Below are positions 1-8,389 of a stretch of DNA of 64,000 nt, in pieces. The position numbers and the translations under genes are program-made. The stretch covers positions 55 to 64,054 of the forward strand of contig NZ_JYCN01000021.1 of the NCBI RefSeq assembly GCF_000876655.1, in the 5' to 3' direction. Numbering within the stretch: the first letter of the stretch is position 1; each line of letters opens with the position of its first letter. The stretch is from Arthrobacter sp. SPG23 (GTDB taxonomy: Bacteria > Actinomycetota > Actinomycetes > Actinomycetales > Micrococcaceae). Under the pieces are notes generated by a model, which had not been told where the DNA came from, made no database searches, and worked only from the letters and a program-made list of their open reading frames with translations.

Positions 1-1
1 G

Positions 2-139
2 GTCCTGCGCAGGGAGTACGCCGCGCTCACGCCCGCCCACGTCCCGGAACCGCCGACGCACGCCGGACGGGTCGCAGCACGGCTGGCAGCCCAGGTGCAG
101 GAGGACTCCCTCAGCAAGCCCTCGGCGCAGGACGCCTGA
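2..139 (+). CDS. C-terminal end of an unrecognised protein (partial)
   Basis: An open frame enters from the left edge and ends at a TGA at 137-139, giving about 45 C-terminal residues that run VLRREYAALTPAHV and end SKPSAQDA. The tail is Ala/Gln-rich and charged, with no motif I recognise. The stop overlaps the ATG of the following MarR gene in a TGATG arrangement, so the two are probably co-transcribed and translationally coupled. The function cannot be read from this fragment. Confidence 0.6.
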   Translation, partial: VLRREYAALTPAHVPEPPTHAGRVAARLAAQVQEDSLSKPSAQDA

Positions 140-600
140 TGACTGCGCAGCCAGGAGAGTCGCCCGTGAGGCTCGCCGCCGAGACCTGGGAATCACTGTT
201 CCGCGCCCAGGTGGCGGTGATGCGCAGGCTCCAGTCCGGCCCCGCTTTCAAGGCGCTGGCCGTCAACGAATACGATGTCCTGTTCACGCTCTCGCGCTGC
301 CCGTCCGGCTGGCTGCGCCTGAACGAGCTCAATGACAACGTACTGCTCAGCCAGTCCAGCCTCAGCAGGCTTGTGGAGAGGCTGGAGAAGCGCGGCCTCG
401 TGGAGCGCATGCCAGCGCCCCAGGACGGACGCGGTGTCCTCCTGAAGCTGACGGATGCCGGCCGGGACCTGCAGAAGCAGATCGGCCGTGAACACGTGCG
501 CGACATCTCCGCGCTGATTACCCCGGCGCTGACTGCCAGCGAACAGCGCGAACTGCTGCGGCTCACCGAAAAGCTGCGCGGGTCGGTGTCAGGGCGCTAG
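139..600 (+). CDS. MarR family transcriptional regulator
   Basis: This 153-residue protein has the MarR winged-helix layout. N-terminal dimerisation helices cover about residues 13-40, the HTH follows with recognition helix SQSSLSRLVERLEKRGLV at 71-88, and a wing carries the D-G-R motif at 96-98. MarR proteins bind palindromic operators as dimers and usually release them on binding a phenolic or other small ligand. The ATG overlaps the stop of the upstream gene (TGATG), so its natural partner is the unseen gene to the left, which it may regulate together with itself. Length and domain order are normal for the family. The ligand cannot be predicted. Confidence 0.9.
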   Translation: MTAQPGESPVRLAAETWESLFRAQVAVMRRLQSGPAFKALAVNEYDVLFTLSRCPSGWLRLNELNDNVLLSQSSLSRLVERLEKRGLVERMPAPQDGRGVLLKLTDAGRDLQKQIGREHVRDISALITPALTASEQRELLRLTEKLRGSVSGR

Positions 601-635
601 GGTCGCCGGCGGCGGATCCTTCCGCCCGGCACAGA

Positions 636-665
636 TGCCGTCCGGCAGTCACCTGCCGGACGGCA
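636..665. terminator. Bidirectional hairpin between convergent genes
   Basis: A perfect 13-bp stem (TGCCGTCCGGCAG at 636-648 and its complement at 653-665) with a TCAC loop lies between the MarR gene and the convergent transglutaminase-like gene. There is no long T-run, so this is a GC-rich terminator-like hairpin rather than a textbook intrinsic terminator. It can serve both strands. Confidence 0.65.
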
Positions 666-668
666 GCG

Positions 669-1475
669 TCAGGTAATCGCGACGAGTTTCGAGGGATCTT
701 CCACGGGCAGCTCGCCGTCCACCACGGCGGTGACGCGGAGCTCCCGCAGGGACAGGCTTCCGCCCACCGTGGACAGGAACGCTGTGTCGGAGGAGTCCCG
801 GCCGGCGGTGATCCTCAGCATGCTCTCCCGGGGAGCTAGCCCGGTGGGATCAATGACGTACCACGCGCCGTTGATGTAGGCCTCTGCCACGGCGTGGAAA
901 TCCATCGGGCTGAGCCCGGGCGCATAGACGGCAACCAGCCTCGCCGGCACATCCTTGGAGCGCAGCATTGAAATGGCCAGGTGGGCGAAGTCGCGGCACA
1001 CGCCGCGGCGGTGCAGGAGCGTCTCCACCGCGCCGTCGGTCCCGCGGGAGGAGCCGCTGACGTAGCGGAGCTCGCTAAACACCCAGTTGCGGACGGCATG
1101 CAGGAGCTCCTCGCCCTGGAGGCCGCCGAATTCCGCATAGGCCGTGGGCAGCAGCCGGTCCGACTCGGCGTAGCGGCTGGGCCGGACGTAGCGGATGAGT
1201 TCCATGAGGTTGGGCTGGTCCGGAACCGCCACCCCGGAAACCGTGGCCGTGTAGTCGACGGTCACCTCCGTGGGTTCCGCGAACTCCATGTAGTGGAAAC
1301 GGCCGCCGTGGTGGTCGGACAGTTCCGTCACGGGAACCGTGTCCTCCCCGGAGGTCACCGACAGCGTTTCCACGAGCGACGAATAGCCCGTATTCCTTGC
1401 CACGGCTACCGCCAGTGCGACTTTGGTTTCAGCTGCTGTCTTGAAGACGAGCCGGGTGGCCACGCTGCGTTCCAT
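669..1475 (-). CDS. Transglutaminase-like cysteine peptidase family protein
   Basis: This 268-residue soluble protein has the transglutaminase-like core. The nucleophile is C160 in RRGVCRDFAH, the histidine is H194 in MDFHAVAEAY and the aspartate is D209 in VIDPTG, giving the Cys-His-Asp triad. Residues 1-95 form the beta-rich N-terminal domain common in bacterial members. Family members act as proteases or amidases, and some sit beside circularly permuted ATP-grasp and alpha-E genes; none of those partners is here. The ATG is preceded by CCGGAGATAC, a usable ribosome binding site. The gene runs the same way as the lipoprotein gene upstream of it, about 75 bp away. The substrate is unknown. 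Confidence 0.85.
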   Translation of the reverse strand: MERSVATRLVFKTAAETKVALAVAVARNTGYSSLVETLSVTSGEDTVPVTELSDHHGGRFHYMEFAEPTEVTVDYTATVSGVAVPDQPNLMELIRYVRPSRYAESDRLLPTAYAEFGGLQGEELLHAVRNWVFSELRYVSGSSRGTDGAVETLLHRRGVCRDFAHLAISMLRSKDVPARLVAVYAPGLSPMDFHAVAEAYINGAWYVIDPTGLAPRESMLRITAGRDSSDTAFLSTVGGSLSLRELRVTAVVDGELPVEDPSKLVAIT

Positions 1476-1550
1476 GTATCTCCGGGGTGTGAGGTAGTTT
1501 CAGAACAGTACCCGGAGCCGGCCGGTTGGGTTTACGGGCGGGCGGCGGGA

Positions 1551-2378
1551 CTAACTTTTGATCTTCAGAGACATTAGCATCCGCTGGACATTCGCGAATT
1601 CCGATCCCTCATTCACGTACTTGGCCGCCTGGTCCAAAGTATCGAAGGCCTTGGCGGGGGCCACTTTCTCATCTGTGGCGAAGGCCTTGATCACGGCCAG
1701 GTCACCGAACGAGACGTCCCCCTTGCCCTCCGGACCGCGCACGACGTTTTGCAGGGCGCAGGCCCTGCCGTCGCTTCCTCCCACCACATTGGTGATGCCG
1801 TAGGAGCCGAAGTACCTGTAACCCTGGATCACGCGGAACACCACGTGCGGCGCAATCAGTCCGTCTCCTTCGCGGTGCGGCAGGTCCAGCGGAACGCTGC
1901 TGACTACCACGTACGGCTTACGGGACGCTTCCGCGCAGGCGGGCGCCGACGGCGACGGCAGGCCCGTCTGCAGCGTCGCCAGGTATCCCCCCTTGGCGTC
2001 CTTGACTTCGATCTTGATGGCTCCCGGAAGAGTCCCCTGGTCGGGTGTGACCGACTGCGCAATCCAGTCCTGCGGCAGTTCAAAACTGACGTTCCTGGTG
2101 GAATCCGAGAAGACCTTCCACGCCGCCGCCGTCGCCCCGGCGGACGCTGATTCAGTGCCTGTTGCCGAAGGTTGCGCCCCGGTGGAATCGGCCCCCGCAC
2201 TGGCCCCGGGCGACGACGCTGATGAGGTGCCCGGCGGCGTCGCGCTTTCCGTCGGACGGCCGCCCGCCGTCCAGGCGGGTTCCCCCTTGCCCCCGCCAGT
2301 GCAACCGGACATCACTACAGCCGCAACGATCAACGCAGCGCCCAGCCGGGCCCCGCGGGCCACTTCCTTCCCTGTCAT
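1551..2378 (-). CDS. Secreted lipoprotein, unknown function
   Basis: This 275-residue protein begins with a type II signal peptide: charged KEVARGAR, a hydrophobic run, then the lipobox with acylated Cys at residue 26 (VMSGC). A Ser/Thr/Ala/Gly/Pro-rich linker follows to about residue 85, as in wall-spanning tethers. The rest is a folded extracellular domain (WKVFSDSTRNVSFELPQDWI onward) with two cysteines, C148-C207 by rough count, that could form a disulfide. I do not recognise the family. The start codon is preceded on its strand by TACGCT with a 6-nt gap, suggesting a leaderless transcript. The gene is divergent from the DUF1684 gene. Confidence 0.75.
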   Translation of the reverse strand: MTGKEVARGARLGAALIVAAVVMSGCTGGGKGEPAWTAGGRPTESATPPGTSSASSPGASAGADSTGAQPSATGTESASAGATAAAWKVFSDSTRNVSFELPQDWIAQSVTPDQGTLPGAIKIEVKDAKGGYLATLQTGLPSPSAPACAEASRKPYVVVSSVPLDLPHREGDGLIAPHVVFRVIQGYRYFGSYGITNVVGGSDGRACALQNVVRGPEGKGDVSFGDLAVIKAFATDEKVAPAKAFDTLDQAAKYVNEGSEFANVQRMLMSLKIKS

Positions 2379-2384
2379 GACGCA

Positions 2385-2390
2385 AGCGTA
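2385..2390 (-). promoter_or_regulatory. -10 box of lipoprotein gene, probable leaderless start
   Basis: On the minus strand TACGCT is followed by six bases and then the ATG at 2378. This matches the actinobacterial TANNNT -10 with transcription beginning at or next to the A of the start codon. No Shine-Dalgarno sequence is present. Confidence 0.5.
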
Positions 2391-2464
2391 GCCGCGCCCG
2401 CCCCGCAGCCGCCGTGTTACGGCCGGAGTGTTGGCGGCCTGGCATTCCAGTGCGCAAAGAGGGC

Positions 2465-2470
2465 TACGCT
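2465..2470 (+). promoter_or_regulatory. -10 box of DUF1684 gene, probable leaderless start
   Basis: TACGCT, then GGGGAC, then the ATG at 2477. The identical hexamer drives the divergent lipoprotein gene about 80 bp away, so the two promoters share this short intergenic stretch. Confidence 0.5.
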
Positions 2471-2476
2471 GGGGAC

Positions 2477-3139
2477 ATGGCGGAACAGCACTTTGACACG
2501 GAGCAGGACAGCGTAGCGGACATCTCGGCCCTGGACATCGCCGACTGGAGGGTCCGGACCTTCGCCATGTACCAGGACGTCCGAAGAATTGCCGTGGACA
2601 GCCCTGCTGAGGCGCACTCGTACTGGCGCCAGGAACGCGACCGGATGTTCGGCACCCACCCGGCCTCCGCCCTCACCACCGAAGCCAAGGCCACCTTCAG
2701 CGGCCTCCGGACAGCTGATTATGACCCCATTTACCGGTTCCACGTGCCCCTGACCAAAGAGGGCGCCGGCCGGGAAATGAATGTTGAGACCGGGACCGAC
2801 GGCGTTGTCAGGTTCGTGCGCCTGGGCACCTTCGACCTGCCCGAGATGGGCCAGCTGGCCGTCTGGAAGCTGCACGGTTACGGCGGCGGCATCTTCGTGC
2901 CTTTCCAGGACGCAACCGCGGGCCAGCCGGGCGGCAGCTACGGCGCCGGACGCTACCTGGTGGACACCATCAAGGGAGCCTTCCACGGAGTGCTGGGATC
3001 AGGCCCCGACGCCGAATTCATCCTCGACTTCAACTTCGCCTACAACCCCTCCTGCGCCTACAACGAAGCCTGGGCGTGCCCGCTGGCAGGTCCGTCCAAC
3101 CGGCTGGCCGTGGAGATCCCGGTCGGCGAACTGTACTGA
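2477..3139 (+). CDS. DUF1684 domain protein
   Basis: This 220-residue soluble protein belongs to the DUF1684 family. It has the characteristic WRQERDRMFGTHPASAL segment near the N-terminus, the central GTFDLPEMGQLAVWKLHGYGG beta region, and the C-terminal DFNFAYNPSCAYNEAWACPL signature rich in Asn, Tyr and Cys. Biochemical function is unknown to me; proteins of this family are found widely in actinobacteria and bacteroidetes. An in-frame start exists 63 nt upstream, but the ATG at 2477 fits the family N-terminus and sits 6 nt after a TACGCT box. The next gene, an FAH hydrolase, is 71 bp downstream with its own promoter. Confidence 0.85.
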   Translation: MAEQHFDTEQDSVADISALDIADWRVRTFAMYQDVRRIAVDSPAEAHSYWRQERDRMFGTHPASALTTEAKATFSGLRTADYDPIYRFHVPLTKEGAGREMNVETGTDGVVRFVRLGTFDLPEMGQLAVWKLHGYGGGIFVPFQDATAGQPGGSYGAGRYLVDTIKGAFHGVLGSGPDAEFILDFNFAYNPSCAYNEAWACPLAGPSNRLAVEIPVGELY

Positions 3140-3198
3140 CCCGTCCTTCCCGTGAAACGGTCCCGGCGACACGCTGCGACCCTGCGTCCGGCGGCACG

Positions 3199-3204
3199 TA
3201 GGAT
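3199..3204 (+). promoter_or_regulatory. -10 box of FAH-family gene, probable leaderless start
   Basis: TAGGAT is followed by TTCCTG and the ATG at 3211. No purine-rich ribosome binding site precedes the start codon. Confidence 0.5.
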
Positions 3205-3210
3205 TTCCTG

Positions 3211-4041
3211 ATGACCGCAACGCCGACCCGCCGTATCGCACGAGTCCGTCCGCACCCCGCCGCCTCCGGGCTTGAACAGTTCTTCGTGGCCAACGACGCC
3301 CCGGAGTTCGGCAGCGAAGCGGGAAGGCTCTGGACCGTCATCGACAGTCCGTTCCCGGGATCACGGGCAAACGCCGCTAGTGAACCCCGGGCCGGATGGC
3401 AGCCGGGTTCCGTGGTGGGCGAGGCCTCGTTCACTTTCCTCGCACCCAGCGTTCCGGCCAATGTCCTGGGCATGGCCCACAACACGGGCCAGGCCGGACG
3501 GGCCCTTCCTCCCCAGGCCTTCCACAAGGCAGCCACCAGCGTGGTGGGACCGGGTGAGGCCATAGAACTTGCACCGGGAGTGGGGCATGTGGACCCGGAA
3601 GCCGAGCTGACCGTCGTCGTCGGGCGCAAGGCACGCGCGCTGACGCTCGGGAATGCGCGGACGGCCGTTCTGGGCTTCACCATCGGCAACGACGTCACGG
3701 CCCGGGAGCTGCAGAAGACAGATGACCTGTGGATCAGCGCCAAGAGCCAGGACACGTTCACGCCGGCTGGGCCATGGATCGTGACGGGTCTGGAACCTGC
3801 TGCACTGTCCATCGGCATCGTGCACAACAGCCGTGAACTCCGTGCTGCCAGCTCGGCGGACCTCGGCTGGGGCGTTGACGAAATCCTGGTCTACCTGACC
3901 TCGTTCATGACGCTCCACCCCGGGGACCTGGTCCTCACGGGCTTTCCCGCCGAAAGCGCACAGCTGCACCCCGGGGACACCGTGACCTGCCGCGTGGAGG
4001 GAATCGGCGAACTGACGAACCCGGTCAGGGACTCCGCCTGA
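3211..4041 (+). CDS. Fumarylacetoacetate hydrolase (FAH) family protein
   Basis: This 276-residue protein has a C-terminal FAH fold. Metal ligands are visible as E130-A-E132 (DPEAELTVVVG) and D161 in GNDVTARELQ, followed by K178-S-Q-D and the TPAGPW turn near 185-189. The family covers fumarylacetoacetases, 2-hydroxyhepta-2,4-diene-1,7-dioate isomerases, oxaloacetate decarboxylases and acylpyruvases, which cleave or isomerise C-C bonds in aromatic and dicarboxylate breakdown. Sequence alone does not pick a substrate. The HpaB-type monooxygenase at 19-20 kb is a possible but distant metabolic partner. Overall length is normal for the single-domain family with an N-terminal extension. Confidence 0.85.
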   Translation: MTATPTRRIARVRPHPAASGLEQFFVANDAPEFGSEAGRLWTVIDSPFPGSRANAASEPRAGWQPGSVVGEASFTFLAPSVPANVLGMAHNTGQAGRALPPQAFHKAATSVVGPGEAIELAPGVGHVDPEAELTVVVGRKARALTLGNARTAVLGFTIGNDVTARELQKTDDLWISAKSQDTFTPAGPWIVTGLEPAALSIGIVHNSRELRAASSADLGWGVDEILVYLTSFMTLHPGDLVLTGFPAESAQLHPGDTVTCRVEGIGELTNPVRDSA

Positions 4042-4076
4042 CCGAATCCGCCGGCATGATGTGGCAGGCTTGAGCG

Positions 4077-4583
4077 ATGGAATCACCAGCTGCGCCCGCC
4101 GCCCCGCTGACGCAACGGTCCGGTTCCGCTACTGCCGCACGGCGGCCGCCGGCCACAAAACATTACCGCGGCATCCTCCGCTTCCCCGCCGTCCGGCAGC
4201 TCCTCCGATTCACCGGGGTGGGCATCGTGTGCACGGTGACGTCTCTGGCCCTCTACGCCCTGCTCAGGCCCTGGCTGGGGTCCCAGCCGGCCAATGCCGC
4301 GGCGCTGATCATAACCTCGGTCATGAATACGGCCCTGAACCGGCGGCATACCTTCAAGATCGCCGGGCGCGGGAAGATCGGCAGGGATCATCTGAGCGGC
4401 CTGGTGGTCATCGTGATTGCGCTGGTGATCACCGGCGGCAGCCTCGGCGTGCTGCACTGGCTCAATCCGGATGCCACCATGTCGGATGAGCTGTGGACCA
4501 CCACCCTGTCCGGGTTCCTGGCAACCGCCGTGCGTTTCACCCTCCTGCGGCACTGGATCTTCCGCCGCGCACGGCACCGCTGA
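4077..4583 (+). CDS. GtrA family membrane protein
   Basis: This 168-residue protein carries the GtrA domain: a first membrane helix starting at RFTGVGIVCTVTSLALYALL, a second through AALIITSVMNTALNRRHTF with the conserved N-x-x-x-N-R-x-x-T-F loop motif, and two more helices that end in the RHWIFRR motif. GtrA proteins are thought to move undecaprenyl- or decaprenyl-linked sugars across the membrane for cell-wall or teichoic acid glycosylation. The N-terminal 35 residues are polar and unconserved. No glycosyltransferase lies next to it, so its substrate is open. The FAH gene ends 35 nt upstream. Confidence 0.85.
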   Translation: MESPAAPAAPLTQRSGSATAARRPPATKHYRGILRFPAVRQLLRFTGVGIVCTVTSLALYALLRPWLGSQPANAAALIITSVMNTALNRRHTFKIAGRGKIGRDHLSGLVVIVIALVITGGSLGVLHWLNPDATMSDELWTTTLSGFLATAVRFTLLRHWIFRRARHR

Positions 4584-4584
4584 C

Positions 4585-4626
4585 CCGGCACCAGCCCGTC
4601 CGGCACAGCTGACGGCGCGGTGCCGG
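4585..4626. terminator. Compound hairpin between convergent gtrA and cysteine desulfurase genes
   Basis: Outer arms CCGGCACC (4585-4592) and GGTGCCGG (4619-4626) enclose inner arms CCGTC (4596-4600) and GACGG (4611-4615). The structure fills the 50-bp gap between two convergent genes and can terminate both. There is no clear T-run. Confidence 0.55.
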
Positions 4627-4633
4627 AGGGACG

Positions 4634-5779
4634 CTAACGGATACCGAGCGTCAGCACACTGCCTACGGCGTTCCTGACCGCTGCAGCCGCTTCGTGCAGT
4701 TCCGCCGCCGTCACCGAGGCGTCAAAGCTGAACCGGACGGCTGTCTGGGCGACTTCGGACGGAATGCCCATCGCCAGGAGCACCGGCGAGGCGGCATCGG
4801 AGCCGGCGGCGCAGGCAGATCCGCTGGAGCACACCACGCCTTGGCGTTCCAGTTCGAGGAGCACGGATTCGCCGCTGGTTCCGGGGAAGCAGAACGAAGC
4901 CACCGACGGGAGCCGCTCCGCGGGGTGTCCGGTCAGTTGCGCGCCGGGCACACCGGCCAGGACCTCCCGGATGAAATCGTCCCGCAAGGCGGCTACATGC
5001 TCCCGGCCGGGGCGGGCGAGTCCCAGCGCGGTTGCCAGGGCCACAGCGCCGGCAACGTTCTCGGTCCCGGAGCGGCGGCCGCGTTCCTGCCCGCCGCCAT
5101 GGAGCAGGGGTTCAACGCGGGTGCGGCTCCTCACATACAGGGCCCCGTTTCCTTTCGGTGCCCCCAGCTTGTGACCGGAGATGCTCATGGCGTCCACGCC
5201 CAGCATCTTCGTGTCCAGGGGCAGCCAGCCCGCAGCCTGGACAGCATCGGTGTGGAACGGAATCCCGTGTTCCCGGGCAAGCCCGGCGAGCTGCCGGATT
5301 GGCTGGACGGATCCCACCTCGTTGTTCGCGTACATCACGCTGACCAGCGCGGTCTCCGGGCGGAGCACAGCCGCCAGGGCCTCGGGCGTGACTTGCCCGA
5401 AGCCGTCCACCGGAACGGTATCAACGGTGAAACCGTGGAACCGTTCGAGGTACCGCGCCGATTCCTCCACGGCAGGATGCTCGACGGCGCTGATCACCAC
5501 CCGGTTAAGGGCCGGGTCCCCAGCCTGCCGTGCCAGGGCGATGCCCTTCACGGCGAGGTTGTCCGCTTCGGTGCCGCCGGACGTGAACGTGATCTCGGCC
5601 GGGCGGCAGTTCAGCGCCCTTGCAGTGGCCGTCCGGGCGCCTGCGAGCGCCGTGGCGGCGGACTCGCCGAGCGAGTGGTGGCTCGACGGATTTCCGAATT
5701 CACCGGTGAGGTAGGGCCACATGGCTTCCAGCACCTCGCGGCGGACCGGCGTGGTGGCCGCTGCGTCCAGGAAGATCAT
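4634..5779 (-). CDS. NifS/IscS-like cysteine desulfurase of the NAD operon
   Basis: This 381-residue PLP enzyme makes persulfide sulfur from cysteine. The PLP lysine is K204 in SISGHKLGAPKG, a PLP-stacking histidine is H101 (SAVEHPAV), and the catalytic loop SSGSACAAGS carries C323. It is the last gene of the nrtR-nadA-nadB-nadC operon, 7 nt after nadC. Bacillus subtilis has a comparable NifS beside its nad genes, which matures the NadA 4Fe-4S cluster, so the same role is inferred here. The ORF is full length for the IscS/NifS class. Other Fe-S assembly genes are absent from the window. Confidence 0.93.
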   Translation of the reverse strand: MIFLDAAATTPVRREVLEAMWPYLTGEFGNPSSHHSLGESAATALAGARTATARALNCRPAEITFTSGGTEADNLAVKGIALARQAGDPALNRVVISAVEHPAVEESARYLERFHGFTVDTVPVDGFGQVTPEALAAVLRPETALVSVMYANNEVGSVQPIRQLAGLAREHGIPFHTDAVQAAGWLPLDTKMLGVDAMSISGHKLGAPKGNGALYVRSRTRVEPLLHGGGQERGRRSGTENVAGAVALATALGLARPGREHVAALRDDFIREVLAGVPGAQLTGHPAERLPSVASFCFPGTSGESVLLELERQGVVCSSGSACAAGSDAASPVLLAMGIPSEVAQTAVRFSFDASVTAAELHEAAAAVRNAVGSVLTLGIR

Positions 5780-5786
5780 GGCCCGT

Positions 5787-6716
5787 TCAGCCCGCCGTCA
5801 GTTCAACGTCCAGCAGTTCAATGTCGAGGCCAAGGTCGAGGGCAGCGACGCTGTGGGTGAGGCCGCCGATGGAGATGACGTCCACACCGGTGGCCGCAAT
5901 CGCTGCCACCGTTCCGAGGTTGACGTTGCCGCTGGCTTCCACCCGCGCCCGCCCGCCCACCAGGGCCACGCCGGCGGCCAGCTCCTCGACGGTGAAGTTA
6001 TCCAGCATGATGGTGTCCACGCCGGCGGCCAGCACCGGCTCCACCTGCTCCATCCGGTCCACTTCAACTTCGAAGTGGGTGGTGTGGCCGAGCCGGGCCT
6101 TGGCAGCCCTGAGCACAGCCGTGAGTTTCGCCGGGTCCCCTCCGGTGATCACCGCGAGGTGGTTGTCCTTCGCCAGCACGGCGTCGGACAGGCTGAAGCG
6201 GTGGTTGGCGCCGCCGCCGCAGCGGACGGCGTAACGCTCCAGGACCCGCAGGCCCGGCGTCGTCTTCCGTGTGTCGGTGATCCGGGCATTGGTGCCCTGG
6301 ACGAGGTCCACGAATTCGGCCGTCTTCGTGGCGATGGCACTCATCCTCTGGACCAGATTCAAGGCCACGCGCTCCGCCAGCAGGACCGCCCGGGCGTTGC
6401 CCGTCACCCTGGCCAGGTGCGTGCCCGCGGCGAACGGTTCGCCGTCCGCCACCAGCAGGTCGACGACGGCGTCCGGGTCCGTGAGTTTCATGGCGGCGGC
6501 GAACACGGCTCCCCCGCTCAGGACGCCCGGCACCCGGGCGTTCAGTACCGCCGTCGCGCGTGCTCCCGCGGGGATGAGGACCTGCGAGGTGATGTCGCCG
6601 TAGGGGGCGTCCTCGGCGAGCGCGGCGCGCAGCACTTCCAGCATGGCGGCCTCGGGAAGGCTGCCGGTGAGGTCAACGCCCGTCAGGGCTGTCATTTCCT
6701 GGGCGGTGGTTGTCAT
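5787..6716 (-). CDS. nadC: Quinolinate phosphoribosyltransferase (carboxylating)
   Basis: This 309-residue enzyme converts quinolinate and PRPP to nicotinate mononucleotide, CO2 and PPi. Family signatures are present: TDTRKTTPGLRVLERYAVRCGG (the substrate-binding Arg/Lys/His region), HRFSLSDAVLAKDNH, the FEVEVDRMEQ strand and the C-terminal DVISIGGLTHS phosphate-binding loop. Its ATG overlaps the nadB stop in ATGA, so translation is coupled. With nadA and nadB it completes the aspartate route to NAD. Confidence 0.96.
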   Translation of the reverse strand: MTTTAQEMTALTGVDLTGSLPEAAMLEVLRAALAEDAPYGDITSQVLIPAGARATAVLNARVPGVLSGGAVFAAAMKLTDPDAVVDLLVADGEPFAAGTHLARVTGNARAVLLAERVALNLVQRMSAIATKTAEFVDLVQGTNARITDTRKTTPGLRVLERYAVRCGGGANHRFSLSDAVLAKDNHLAVITGGDPAKLTAVLRAAKARLGHTTHFEVEVDRMEQVEPVLAAGVDTIMLDNFTVEELAAGVALVGGRARVEASGNVNLGTVAAIAATGVDVISIGGLTHSVAALDLGLDIELLDVELTAG

Positions 6717-8389
6717 GAGGAAATCCTTTGCATGGAATGGGTGGGGGCTGACGCGTGGTCGTCGTCGGCCCGGTAGTGGGCGCCCACGGAGACCGTGCGG
6801 TTCCGGGCGGCCTCCACCAGCAGCCGCGCGGCCAGCAGCAGGTTGCGGTCTTCGTGCTCACGCGGGTCCGCGGGTTCAGTGGAGCTGATTGAGTCCGCCC
6901 ATTGGGCCAGCTGCACTGCCGCGGCGTCGAGTTCCGCCCCCGTGCGCAGCACCCCGGCTGCACTAGTCATCAACCGCCCCAGAGCATCACGGGAAAACGG
7001 CCCGGGATCAGGCACAGTCATAACACCTTCGGGGGCTCTGACCGGATGAAGTTCCAGCTTGGCGTCCAAAGCCGCCTTCCCGCCGTCGTGCGACGGTTCA
7101 GCACTGAGGAAAGACTCAACGGCACGCCGCCCGAAAACCAAGCCTTCGAGCAACGAGTTGCTGGCCAGCCGGTTGGCGCCCTGGGCGCCGGTGCAGGCAA
7201 CTTCGCCCGCCGCGAAGAGTCCCGGGACGGTAGTCCGTCCGCCCAGGTCGGTTGACACGCCGCCCATCCAGTAGTGGGCAGCCGGAGACACTGGCAGCGG
7301 TTCCGCGGTCCAGTCGTAGCCTGCTGCTGCCGTGGCAGCACTGATGGTGGGAAAGCGCCGCGCCAGGAAGCCGGAGCCTCGGGCGGCTTCAATGCCCCGG
7401 GCATCCAGGAACACCGGACTGTCCGACGGTGCGCCCGTCCGGGCCAGATGCAGCGCGATGCTGCGGGAGACCACGTCGCGGGGAGCGAGTTCGGCGTCGG
7501 GATGATAGTCCGGCATGAAGCGGTGGCCGTCGGCATCCAGGAGCACCGCGCCTTCGCCGCGGACGGCTTCGGAGATCAGCAGGGGCGGCGGTCCGCCTGC
7601 CGTTTCCGGCATTGCCATGGTGGTGGGGTGGAACTGGAAGAATTCGAGGTCGCCCACGGCAGCGCCTGCGCGCCAGGCCAGCGCCAGTCCGTCCGCCGTG
7701 GCCACCGATGGGTTGCTGGTGCGCGCGAAGATCCGCCCCGCACCGCCGGTGGCGAGAAGAACGCCCGCCGCCGGGAGGTTCTTCAGTTCGCCGTTCTGCA
7801 GGTAGTTCACGCCCGTCACCCGGCCGTCCGCCGTCGTCAGCTCCGTGACGAAGGCTCCGGTTTCCAGACGGAGCCGGCCGGAAACCGCCCGTTCCAGGAC
7901 GGCGGCGATCAGTCCGCGGGCAATGCGGGCGCCGGTGGCGTCCCCGCCGGCGTGCAGGATGCGCGGCGCGGAATGGGCGGCTTCCAGTCCCAGTGCGGTG
8001 TCCCCCTGCGCGTCGGCGTCGAAGGTGACGCCATAGCGCCGCAGCCCGGCGATGTCCCGTACGGCCTCCGTGCACAGGATCCGCACGGCCTCGATGTTGT
8101 TCAGGCCCGCCCCGGCTGCCAGCGTATCGGCGACGTGGGCCTCCACCGTGTCGCCGGGGGCGGCCTCGCCGGGTTCCAGCACAGCCGACACGCCGCCCTG
8201 GGCGTAGAAGGTGTTGCTGTGCTCCAGCTGCCCCTTGCTCAGCAGGACCACCTCCGCAGAGCCCGCTTCGGCGTCGGCCGCGAGCAGCGCTGCGTAGAGT
8301 CCGGCGATTCCGCTGCCCACCACCACCAGGCGGCGGCGCTGCGTCACATTTTCGTGTGCGCCGTTGCGGGCCGCACCGGGCGTGGTCAC
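6713..8389 (-). CDS. nadB: L-aspartate oxidase
   Basis: This 558-residue flavoprotein oxidises L-aspartate to iminoaspartate, the substrate of NadA. The N-terminal dinucleotide-binding motif is GSGIAGLYAALLAA near residues 25-38. The fumarate-reductase-like catalytic region includes FFQFHPTTMA, the DVVSRSIALHLA stretch with the substrate-binding arginine, and SPAAHYWMGGVSTDLGGRT. A C-terminal helical domain follows. The start is a GTG at 8389 overlapping the nadA stop by 4 nt (GTGA). Length matches the family, with a slightly extended polar N-terminus. Confidence 0.96.
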   Translation of the reverse strand: MTTPGAARNGAHENVTQRRRLVVVGSGIAGLYAALLAADAEAGSAEVVLLSKGQLEHSNTFYAQGGVSAVLEPGEAAPGDTVEAHVADTLAAGAGLNNIEAVRILCTEAVRDIAGLRRYGVTFDADAQGDTALGLEAAHSAPRILHAGGDATGARIARGLIAAVLERAVSGRLRLETGAFVTELTTADGRVTGVNYLQNGELKNLPAAGVLLATGGAGRIFARTSNPSVATADGLALAWRAGAAVGDLEFFQFHPTTMAMPETAGGPPPLLISEAVRGEGAVLLDADGHRFMPDYHPDAELAPRDVVSRSIALHLARTGAPSDSPVFLDARGIEAARGSGFLARRFPTISAATAAAGYDWTAEPLPVSPAAHYWMGGVSTDLGGRTTVPGLFAAGEVACTGAQGANRLASNSLLEGLVFGRRAVESFLSAEPSHDGGKAALDAKLELHPVRAPEGVMTVPDPGPFSRDALGRLMTSAAGVLRTGAELDAAAVQLAQWADSISSTEPADPREHEDRNLLLAARLLVEAARNRTVSVGAHYRADDDHASAPTHSMQRISS